From: Firmicutes bacterium CAG:555
Lineage (GTDB): Bacteria; Bacillota; Clostridia; Oscillospirales; Oscillospiraceae
Direction of reading: 5' to 3'
Length of the DNA: 63,152 nucleotides
Assembly (NCBI GenBank): GCA_000431075.1
Contig: HF986900.1
Location: 116,243-179,394 of the forward strand
Program-made: the position numbers and the translations under genes
The notes under the pieces: generated by a model
What the model was told of the DNA's origin: nothing
The model's database searches: none
What the model saw: only the letters and a program-made list of their open reading frames with translations
In this document: positions 44,934 to 52,479 of the stretch, in pieces
Layout of the letters: each line of letters opens with the position of its first letter
Numbering within the stretch: position 1 is the first letter of the stretch

Positions 44934-45605
44934 TTACATAACTCCGCATTGCTTGAACGAGTAGTATACTCCGCCGCCAACAATGATATGGTCAATGAGC
45001 TTAACTCCCACTACATTTAGCATATTTTGCACAGTGACGGTGCAGTCCTCATCCTCACGGGAGGGCTCCGGCATGCCGTTGGGGTGATTGTGCGCAATTA
45101 TGACGCCCGATGCCCTGTACTTCATCGCAAGCTCTACAAGTGTCCGCACACCTACCTCGGTCGCATTGACAACGCCCTTGCTTATCTGCTTGCAGGTGAT
45201 GACCCTGTTTGCGTTGTCAAGCAGCAGCGCATAGCAGACCTCATCCTGAAAATACATGAACTTGGCTATAAAGTACCGCCCGAGCTGCTCTGCTGACTCA
45301 ACGCTCTTTCTCGGTGCCATGACCTCCTCCATGTAGCGGCGGCTTATCTCAGGTATAAGTTTCAGCAAAACCGCTGCATTCTCACCTATGCCGTCTATCT
45401 CGGAAAGCGCCTTCTGGTCTGCCTCAAGCACGGCTGCAAGCGAGCCAAAATGGTTCAAAAGCTTGTGTGCAAGCTCGTTTGTATCTTTGCGTGGCAGAGC
45501 GTAAAACAGAAGCATTTCCAATGCATTGTGGTCATTAAAGCCATCCAAACCGGACTCTAAGAAGCGGCTCTTCATTCTCTGTCGGTGACCGTCATGAACT
45601 CCCAT
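44934..45605 (-). CDS. radC: RadC family protein (JAMM/MPN domain)
   Basis: 223 aa. The N-terminal helical UPF0758 region with helix-hairpin-helix IDGIGENAAVLL is followed by the JAB domain, whose metal motif is HNHPNG then SREDED. RadC-family function is uncertain despite the historic name. The start at 45605 (MGVHDGHRQRM) lies after AGAGG. It is 10 nt after tsaD and ends the uvrB-polA transcript. Confidence 0.93.
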   Translation of the reverse strand: MGVHDGHRQRMKSRFLESGLDGFNDHNALEMLLFYALPRKDTNELAHKLLNHFGSLAAVLEADQKALSEIDGIGENAAVLLKLIPEISRRYMEEVMAPRKSVESAEQLGRYFIAKFMYFQDEVCYALLLDNANRVITCKQISKGVVNATEVGVRTLVELAMKYRASGVIIAHNHPNGMPEPSREDEDCTVTVQNMLNVVGVKLIDHIIVGGGVYYSFKQCGVM

Positions 45606-45615
45606 TGTGCACCTC

Positions 45616-46617
45616 TCAAAGCTCCATGTTGGCGTATGCGTTAAGATCACTTCCGGCAGTGTTGCCCGCAAGGAACTCATAGTAGCCTTGGCAGCCTATC
45701 ATTGCCGCATTATCGCCGCACAGCTTAAGCGGCGGAACGAACAGCTCGCATCCGGCTTTCTCGGCGGCGGCCTTAAAATCCGCCCTTATCCTAGAATTAG
45801 CCGCAACGCCGCCCGCAACGGCTATCTTTTTATATCCAAGCGCCTTTGCCGCCAGCATCGTGCGGGGCACCAGGCTATCGCTGACGGCAGCGGTGAACGA
45901 TGCTGCGAGCGAAGGCTTGTCTATCTCTTCGCCCTTCTGCTCGGCATTGTGAACGATGTTGATAACGGCGGTCTTGAGCCCCGAAAAACTCATGTCATAT
46001 GGGCTTCCCTCAATATGCGTTCTGGGAAGATGGTATTTCTTGTCGTCTCCGCCTTGGGAGAGCAGGTCAATTGGCTTACCACCAGGGTAAGGCAACCCGA
46101 GCACTCGTGCGGTTTTGTCAAAGCACTCCCCTGCCGCATCGTCACGGGTAGCGCCGATGACCTTAAGATCTGTGTAGCTGCGTACATCGATTATAAGCGT
46201 ATTGCCGCCAGATATCGCAAGGCAGAGAAACGGCGGCTCAAGCTCGGGATAGGCTATGTAGTTTGCCGCTACATGGCCTTTTATGTGGTGCACAGGTATA
46301 AGCGGCACATTAAGGCTCAGTGCAACGGCCTTGGCGAAGTTTAGCCCCACGAGCACCGTGCCGATAAGGCCGGGCGCATAGGTCACCGCAACGGCATCTA
46401 TATCGCTTTTTTTGATACCTGCAACCTGAATCGCACGCTCTGAGAGCATCGATATGACCTCAACATGGCTTCTCGATGCGATTTCCGGCACAACACCGCC
46501 GTACACTGCGTGCAGATCTGCCTGAGAGAAAATCTGGTCGGTCAAGACCCTTCTGCCGTCCTCAACTACCGCAACGGCCGTTTCGTCGCACGACGATTCA
46601 AACGCTAATATCTTCAC
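45616..46617 (-). CDS. tsaD: tRNA N6-threonylcarbamoyladenosine transferase TsaD
   Basis: 333 aa ASKHA-fold protein. LAFESSCDETAVAVVEDG, the iron site HHIKGHVAAN, LAISGGNTLII, and AVAGGVAANSRIRAD are diagnostic. It puts threonylcarbamoyl on A37 of ANN-decoding tRNAs. The start is GTG with GAGG 8 nt upstream, 10 nt after rimI. The partner tsaB is not in this window. Confidence 0.96.
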   Translation of the reverse strand: MKILAFESSCDETAVAVVEDGRRVLTDQIFSQADLHAVYGGVVPEIASRSHVEVISMLSERAIQVAGIKKSDIDAVAVTYAPGLIGTVLVGLNFAKAVALSLNVPLIPVHHIKGHVAANYIAYPELEPPFLCLAISGGNTLIIDVRSYTDLKVIGATRDDAAGECFDKTARVLGLPYPGGKPIDLLSQGGDDKKYHLPRTHIEGSPYDMSFSGLKTAVINIVHNAEQKGEEIDKPSLAASFTAAVSDSLVPRTMLAAKALGYKKIAVAGGVAANSRIRADFKAAAEKAGCELFVPPLKLCGDNAAMIGCQGYYEFLAGNTAGSDLNAYANMEL

Positions 46618-46627
46618 TGTCTTATCC

Positions 46628-47074
46628 TCACTTAAGAAATCTTGTCATCAGTATGGCATCCTCGGTCGGCTTGGCATAGTAATTTTTTCTCAGGCCGACT
46701 TCGGAAAAGCCGTTTTTTCTGTAAAGCTCAATTGCCGGAACATTACTCTTTCTGACCTCAAGCGTCACAAAGCTGAGTTCTTTTTTGTTTGCCTTTTCAA
46801 CAAGGGCGCTAATAAGGCTGTCTGCAATGCCGAGCCTTCTGTGTTCAGGCGAGACGGCGACATTGGATATATAACCCTCATCGAGAACATACATCATGCC
46901 AACATAGCCGAGTACCAGCCCGTCATCGTCAATGGCGGCGATAAACACGTGCATATCATCCGGAAGCTGTGAAATGAGCGCCTGCCTTGACCACGGCAGA
47001 GAAAAGCAGAGCTTTTCGAGCTCCTCTATCTCGTCAATGTGTTCCAGCGTCACATCGGCAATTTCAAAATGCAT
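46628..47074 (-). CDS. rimI: Ribosomal-protein-alanine N-acetyltransferase RimI (GNAT)
   Basis: 148 aa GNAT enzyme. The acetyl-CoA loop is in VSPEHRRLGIADSLI and the C-terminal LEVRKSNVPAIELYRKNGF is typical of RimI. The start at 47074 has AGGAGG 6 nt upstream. It overlaps the metallopeptidase fusion gene by 11 nt and precedes tsaD, the usual Firmicutes neighbour, although tsaB and tsaE are absent. Confidence 0.92.
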   Translation of the reverse strand: MHFEIADVTLEHIDEIEELEKLCFSLPWSRQALISQLPDDMHVFIAAIDDDGLVLGYVGMMYVLDEGYISNVAVSPEHRRLGIADSLISALVEKANKKELSFVTLEVRKSNVPAIELYRKNGFSEVGLRKNYYAKPTEDAILMTRFLK

Positions 47075-47855
47075 CGGGTGCCTCCTGCTCAAGCTCGTCA
47101 ATTACCGCAAGCACTTCATCCGAAAGGCGCTCAAGCGTCTTTTTCCAGCCCAGCCCCAGTGCAGGCGGTTTGATATCGTCCTCCGCTAAGCACATGACGC
47201 GCTCGTCAAGGTCCTGATATCGCCTTGAAAGCTCATCGGTCTGCGCAAGCGTCATGCAAAGAGCTATATCATGCGAGGAAAGAAGCTCCCTTGTTATCTC
47301 AGCCGGTCTGCGCTGAGGTAAACTAATATCCAAGCTCTCGCAGGCTTTGACGAACTTGGGTGCAAGTGCATCACCTGCGGTCAGCCCTGCCGAGTACGCC
47401 GTTACAGCGGCGCTGTGACCCTGCTTATTTGCATTGAACACCGCTTCGGCGGCCATCGACAGCGTATTATCATCGCAGACAAAGAGTATACTGCCGACAT
47501 TGATTCCGTTAAAACCGTACAGCTCAGACTGCCTGTCATCCCAATGCTCAAGGCTTCTGTCGCCCGCCATACTCTCGATATGGTGCGTCAGCTCATGGTG
47601 CAGCGTGCTTTTTAGTCTACGTCTGAACAGCTCGTCATCCATCTCGCCGTAAAGCTCGACAAATGAGCCGTAGTACAACTCGATGTACCTGCCCATGCCG
47701 TTGCGGAAATATGTGCCGAGGGTGTATCTGCCGTCCTCAGCGGTGACAGTCTCCTCTACGAAGCTTACACCGCCGTTTAAGTTTTCAAAAATGCCCTCAG
47801 GCAATTCGTCTACAAGCTCGTCAAGCACGAGCCCTGCTTCTTCATAGCTTAACAT
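47064..47855 (-). CDS. Fusion of HExxH metallopeptidase domain and degenerate LMW protein tyrosine phosphatase domain
   Basis: 263 aa. Residues 1-115 form a metallopeptidase-family domain with a zinc motif in STLHHELTHHIE (His87, Glu88, His91) and a later Glu-rich SELYGFNG. Residues about 120-263 have the LMW-PTP fold: ILFVCDDNTLSMAAEAVF (Cys127) in the P-loop position, then DIALCMTLAQTDEL and EDDIKPPALGLGW. The P-loop lacks the Arg of CX5R, and the DP general-acid motif is replaced by PP, so phosphatase activity is unlikely. It overlaps polA (TGATG) and rimI. The start has GGAGG 7 nt upstream. Confidence 0.82.
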   Translation of the reverse strand: MLSYEEAGLVLDELVDELPEGIFENLNGGVSFVEETVTAEDGRYTLGTYFRNGMGRYIELYYGSFVELYGEMDDELFRRRLKSTLHHELTHHIESMAGDRSLEHWDDRQSELYGFNGINVGSILFVCDDNTLSMAAEAVFNANKQGHSAAVTAYSAGLTAGDALAPKFVKACESLDISLPQRRPAEITRELLSSHDIALCMTLAQTDELSRRYQDLDERVMCLAEDDIKPPALGLGWKKTLERLSDEVLAVIDELEQEAPDAF

Positions 47856-50404
47856 CAGTGCGCCTCCGCCCAACTATGTCCTTTTTTTGCATCAACTATG
47901 AGCGGAACGGAAAGCTTTGCGACACCGCTCATTTCCTCGGAAAGAATTTTGATTACCGCATCCGCCTCGTCCTCGGGGCACTCGCATATAAGTTCGTCGT
48001 GCACCTGAAGGATGAGCTTTGACTTAAGCCCCTCGGCCTTGAGGCGATCATAGACATTCACCATCGCAAGCTTGATGATATCCGCCGCCGTGCCCTGAAT
48101 AGGCATATTTAGTGCCACCCTCTCGCCGAACGAGCGCATATTGAAATTGGACGACTTGAGCTCGGGCAAGGCTCTGCGGCGATTATACAGGGTCTTAACA
48201 TAGCCGTCGGTCTTTGCCTGCTCGACAATGTGCTTCATATACTCATGCACACCGCTATATTTATCAAAATAGGCGTCCATATAAGCCTTTGCCTCGTTCG
48301 GAAAAACGCCGATATCCTGCGCAAGCGACCATGCGGAAATGCCGTAAACGATGCCGAAATTAACGGCCTTTGCCCTGCTGCGCTGCAGGCTCGTGACCTC
48401 CGAAAGCGGAGTGTCAAACACCTGCGATGCGGTCACCGCATGTATATCCTCACCGCTTGCAAACGCCTCCTGCATATGCTTATCGTTTGATATATGTGCA
48501 AGCAGGCGCAGCTCTATCTGGCTGTAGTCTGCATCAACGAGCACCTTGCCCTTTGAGGCGATGAACATTTTTCTTATCTGACTGCCGAGCTCTTTGCGTA
48601 TGGGGATATTCTGCAAATTCGGCTCGGTGCTTGAAAGTCTGCCGGTCGCAGTAACGGTCATTTGGAAATTTGTTCTTATCCTGCCGTCCGGCTCAATTAG
48701 CTTCAAAAGGCCGTCGGCGTAGGTGGATTTTAGCTTTGTAAGCATCCTGTAGTCCAAAATACGCTCAATTATCGGGTGCTTGCCCCGAAGCTTTTCCAAA
48801 ACATCGGCGTTTGTGCTCCAGCCGGTCTTGGTTTTCTTCCCCGAGGGCAGCATAAGGCGGTCAAACAGCACTTCACCGAGCTGCTTTGGCGAATTGATGT
48901 TGAATTCACCGCCTGCAAGCTGCCATATCTCGTCTCGAAGCTTCTCAATGCCGTCGTTTAGGCTTGCGCCGAACTCACTCAATGCCGTTCTGTCGACCAT
49001 AAATCCGACCGATTGCATATCGGCAAGCACCCGACACAGCGGAAGCTCGATATCGTAATAAAGCTTCTCCATGTCAAGCTGCTTAAGCTTCTCCTCGGTC
49101 ACGGGCTTGAGCCTGTATATTGCCTCCGTGCCGTGAAGTTCGGTGTCGAGATAGCGCATGCTGACCCGCTCCAAGGGATAGTCGCTCTCGGTGGATTCGA
49201 GAAGATACGCCGCAAGCGCAGTGTCGTACACAAAGCCATCCAAGGGTAAGTTTTCGGCAATGAGTTTAGACATCAGGTCTTTTACATTGTGGGATGCTTT
49301 TTTTATCTCGTCAGAGAAAACAAGCTTCAACAGAAGATTATAATCGTCGCCCAAGCTGTTCCAATGCGCCGTGTAAACGCTTTTGCCGTCGCAGAGTTCG
49401 ATACTGTCAAAATCGTCGCTCATTTGAACCGCAACAAGCTCTGAAGCCTTGAGCGCCGCCGATATTGTCTCAAAATCGGCATCGTCAATCACGGGGTAAT
49501 GCTCGATGGCTGTGTTTTCAACCTCCGCTTCGGTCTCGGCAATGCCCCATTTTTCAATGAATTTGTTAAAACCGAGCTTTTTAAACAAGCCGTAGAGCTC
49601 GGGCTTATAGTTTTTGTTCCAAAGCGCATCCCCGGGCTTGAAGCTTATTGGCGCTACGGTGCAGATGGTCGCAAGCTCATATGACAACTCGGCACTTTCC
49701 TTGCCGTCTCTGAGCTTTTTGCGCACGCCCTCTTTTATTTCAAGCTCATCAAGGTTTGCGTAGATATAATCAACGCTCGTGTAGCGCTGAATCAGATCCA
49801 TTGCGGTTTTCTCACCGACACCGGCGACACCCGGGATGTTATCGGACGAATCGCCCATAAGGGCCTTGAGATCAACGATGTGTATTGGGTCAAATCCGTA
49901 CTCCTCCCGAAACAGCTCGGGAGTGTACTCCTTCGTCTCAGTTTGGCCCATGCGGGTCTTCACATGGCACACATGTGTAGTCTCGCTTATAAGTTGGAAG
50001 CTGTCCTTATCGCCGGTGACAATGCGGCAGTCCCAGCCGGTTTTTTCACAAATCTTGCCCACAGTGCCGAGAAGGTCGTCCGCTTCATAGCCCTCGAGTT
50101 CAAGGCGCAGGATGCCCATATCGTCAAGCACCTGCTTCAAAACCGGCATCTGCACCGCAAGCTCCTCCGGCATACCCTTGCGCTGCGCCTTGTAACCGTC
50201 ATAGCGCAGATGGCGGAATGTTGGTGCTTTAAGGTCAAAGGTCACACAGACGGCCTCGGGCTTTTCACTGTCAAACAGCTTCTGCAAAATCGCCAAGAAG
50301 CCGTAAATGCCGTTTGTAGGTGTGCCGTCGGGTGCATTGAGCTGCCGAATGCCGTAAAATGCTCTGTTAATTATGCTGTTTCCGTCTAATATCAGAAGTT
50401 TCAT
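47855..50404 (-). CDS. polA: DNA polymerase I
   Basis: 849 aa. The 5'-3' exonuclease domain (LLILDGNSIINRAFYG, DDLLGTVGKICE, GDSSDNIPGVAGVGEKTA) is intact. The middle domain lacks the DxE residues of a 3'-5' exonuclease (AVQMSDDFDSIEL), so proofreading is probably absent, as in Bacillus. Polymerase motifs A VDADYSQIELRLLAH, B RSRAKAVNFGIVYGIS and C QVHDELI are complete. The start at 50404 has GAGG 7 nt upstream; an ATG two codons earlier is too close to that site. Confidence 0.97.
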   Translation of the reverse strand: MKLLILDGNSIINRAFYGIRQLNAPDGTPTNGIYGFLAILQKLFDSEKPEAVCVTFDLKAPTFRHLRYDGYKAQRKGMPEELAVQMPVLKQVLDDMGILRLELEGYEADDLLGTVGKICEKTGWDCRIVTGDKDSFQLISETTHVCHVKTRMGQTETKEYTPELFREEYGFDPIHIVDLKALMGDSSDNIPGVAGVGEKTAMDLIQRYTSVDYIYANLDELEIKEGVRKKLRDGKESAELSYELATICTVAPISFKPGDALWNKNYKPELYGLFKKLGFNKFIEKWGIAETEAEVENTAIEHYPVIDDADFETISAALKASELVAVQMSDDFDSIELCDGKSVYTAHWNSLGDDYNLLLKLVFSDEIKKASHNVKDLMSKLIAENLPLDGFVYDTALAAYLLESTESDYPLERVSMRYLDTELHGTEAIYRLKPVTEEKLKQLDMEKLYYDIELPLCRVLADMQSVGFMVDRTALSEFGASLNDGIEKLRDEIWQLAGGEFNINSPKQLGEVLFDRLMLPSGKKTKTGWSTNADVLEKLRGKHPIIERILDYRMLTKLKSTYADGLLKLIEPDGRIRTNFQMTVTATGRLSSTEPNLQNIPIRKELGSQIRKMFIASKGKVLVDADYSQIELRLLAHISNDKHMQEAFASGEDIHAVTASQVFDTPLSEVTSLQRSRAKAVNFGIVYGISAWSLAQDIGVFPNEAKAYMDAYFDKYSGVHEYMKHIVEQAKTDGYVKTLYNRRRALPELKSSNFNMRSFGERVALNMPIQGTAADIIKLAMVNVYDRLKAEGLKSKLILQVHDELICECPEDEADAVIKILSEEMSGVAKLSVPLIVDAKKGHSWAEAH

Positions 50405-50406
50405 TA

Positions 50407-52374
50407 TCATTCCTCGCCGCGAAGTCTGATTATTCTGTCCCGTAGCTCTGCCGCAAGCTCAAATTCGAGCATCTTTGCAGCGGCCTTCATCTGCTTTTCA
50501 AGCTCGGCTATGAGCGCCTTGCGCTCGCCCCTCGTCATCTTCACACCGTCTTTTCTGTGCGTGGCGCTCGAAGCGTCGGACGATATCTCTATCATGTCAC
50601 GAACGCTCTTGATTATGGTTTTGGGGACGATGCCGTGCTCTGCGTTATACTTTGCCTGCTTTGCACGGCGGCGCTCGGTCTCGTCGATGGCAAGACGCAT
50701 GGAGCGCGTGACCGTGTCAGCATACATGATGACCAATCCGTCGGCATTTCTTGCCGCCCTGCCGATTGTCTGAATAAGACTCGTTTCGCTTCGCAGAAAG
50801 CCCTCCTTATCGGCATCCAGGATGGCAACAAGGCTCACCTCGGGAAGGTCGAGACCCTCACGCAGAAGGTTTATACCTATGAGAACATCAAATTCGCCGA
50901 GACGCAGACTTCGGATTATCTCTATTCGCTCGATAGCATCAATATCATGGTGCATATACCGGCACTTGATACCAACATTGCCGAGATATTCTGTCAAGTC
51001 CTCCGCCATTTTCTTTGTGAGCGTTGTCACGAGCACTCGCTGCTGCTTTTCGATGCGCCGGTTTATCTCGCCAATGAGATCATCAATCTGTCCCTCGATA
51101 GGGCGCACGGATATCTCGGGGTCTAAAAGTCCCGTGGGTCTGATTATCTGCTCTGCGACCTGTCCCGCTCTTTCACGCTCGTAATCTCCCGGTGTTGCTG
51201 AGACATAAACCGCTTGGTGTATTCGTTCCTGAAACTCCTCAAACTTGAGCGGACGGTTGTCAAATGCCGAGGGAAGGCGGAAGCCGTAATCGACAAGTGC
51301 TTCCTTTCTCGCCCTGTCGCCACGGTACATTGCACGCACCTGCGGAAGCGTTACATGGCTTTCGTCGACAAACAGTAAAAAATCCTCCGGGAAATAGTCA
51401 AGCAGCGTCATCGGCGCACTTCCGACGGGTCTACCGGAGATTATCCTTGAATAGTTTTCTATTCCCGTGCAGTAGCCGAGCTCCTGCATCATCTCGATAT
51501 CATAATTTGTACGCTGCGATATGCGCTGCGCTTCGAGAAGCTTGCCGTTTTCCTCGAAAAACTTCACCCGCTCTTCGCACTCGGCTCGGATATCGTCAAT
51601 TGCCTTTGCCATTTTTTCTTTGCTGACTACATAGTGGCTCGCAGGGTAAATGGCAGCGTGGTTAAGATATCTAAGCACGGTGCCGGTCACAACATTGACC
51701 TCGCTGATGCGGTCTATCTCATCGCCGAAAAACTCGACCCTTATCGCCTTATCGTTCGAATAGGCAGGGAAAATTTCAACGGTATCGCCACGGACTCTGA
51801 ACATATTGCGCTCAAAGGCGATGTCATTGCGCTCATAGCGTATCTCGATAAGCTTTTTTAAAAGCTCGTCAAAGTTCTTGGTCTGCCCCTGTCTGAGCGA
51901 TATGACCATATTTTTATAGTCGATAGGATCGCCGAGGCCGTAGATGCAGGAGACAGATGCAACAACGATGGTGTCCCTGCGCTCAAAAAGACTTGATGTG
52001 GCGCTGTGCCTAAGGCGCTCAATCTCGTCATTTATGGAGCTGTCTTTCTCGATAAATGTGTCGGTATGCGGGATGTATGCCTCAGGCTGGTAGTAGTCGT
52101 AATAGGAGACGAAGTATTCTACTGCATTTTCGGGGAAAAACTCTCTGAACTCGGCGCAAAGCTGTGCTGCAAGGGTCTTGTTGTGCGCAAGAACAAGCGT
52201 AGGGCGGTTGAGCTTTGCAATGACGCTTGCCATGGTAAATGTCTTGCCCGAGCCCGTAACGCCTAAAAGCACCTGCTCATCTATGCCGTTTTCTATGCCG
52301 TTTACAAGCGTATCTATCGCTTCGGGCTGGTCGCCCATGGGTGCATATGGTGATACAAGCTTGAATTTGTCCAT
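50407..52374 (-). CDS. uvrB: Excinuclease ABC subunit B
   Basis: 655 aa helicase-fold repair protein. Walker A LLGVTGSGKTFTMAS, the beta-hairpin YFVSYYDYYQPEAYIP, DESHVTLPQ, and the C-terminal UvrC-binding UVR motif (IAELEKQMKAAAKMLEFELA). It is the first gene of the polA-rimI-tsaD-radC transcript. Confidence 0.97.
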   Translation of the reverse strand: MDKFKLVSPYAPMGDQPEAIDTLVNGIENGIDEQVLLGVTGSGKTFTMASVIAKLNRPTLVLAHNKTLAAQLCAEFREFFPENAVEYFVSYYDYYQPEAYIPHTDTFIEKDSSINDEIERLRHSATSSLFERRDTIVVASVSCIYGLGDPIDYKNMVISLRQGQTKNFDELLKKLIEIRYERNDIAFERNMFRVRGDTVEIFPAYSNDKAIRVEFFGDEIDRISEVNVVTGTVLRYLNHAAIYPASHYVVSKEKMAKAIDDIRAECEERVKFFEENGKLLEAQRISQRTNYDIEMMQELGYCTGIENYSRIISGRPVGSAPMTLLDYFPEDFLLFVDESHVTLPQVRAMYRGDRARKEALVDYGFRLPSAFDNRPLKFEEFQERIHQAVYVSATPGDYERERAGQVAEQIIRPTGLLDPEISVRPIEGQIDDLIGEINRRIEKQQRVLVTTLTKKMAEDLTEYLGNVGIKCRYMHHDIDAIERIEIIRSLRLGEFDVLIGINLLREGLDLPEVSLVAILDADKEGFLRSETSLIQTIGRAARNADGLVIMYADTVTRSMRLAIDETERRRAKQAKYNAEHGIVPKTIIKSVRDMIEISSDASSATHRKDGVKMTRGERKALIAELEKQMKAAAKMLEFELAAELRDRIIRLRGEE

Positions 52375-52403
52375 TGAAAGCCTCCGCTCTAGTTTATCAT
52401 TGT

Positions 52404-52432
52404 ATTATATCATGTTTATTACAAAATCACAA
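52404..52432 (-). promoter_or_regulatory. Sigma-A promoter of uvrB-polA operon
   Basis: On the minus strand TTGTGA (52427-52432), 17-nt spacer, TATAAT (52404-52409). The -35 touches the stem of the upstream gene's terminator. Confidence 0.75.
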
Positions 52433-52466
52433 GAAAATCAGCCGTTATAAAACGGCTGATTTTCTT
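52431..52466 (-). terminator. Terminator of the phosphorelay/GH3/SLH operon
   Basis: AAGAAAATCAGCCGTT and AACGGCTGATTTTCTT form a perfect 16-bp stem with a 4-nt loop, 13 nt after the SLH lipase stop; the outer pairs supply T-rich sequence on the minus strand. Confidence 0.85.
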
Positions 52467-52479
52467 GTTTTTATTCTTT

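Noticed and set aside
44694..45020. A 108-codon plus-strand frame in the AT-rich gap
   Set aside because: No Shine-Dalgarno site, no recognisable family, and its last 87 nt are antisense to the RadC C-terminus.
47855..50404. PolA as a proofreading-deficient mutant
   Set aside because: Loss of the 3'-5' exonuclease residues is common in Firmicutes PolA and is not a special feature of this strain.
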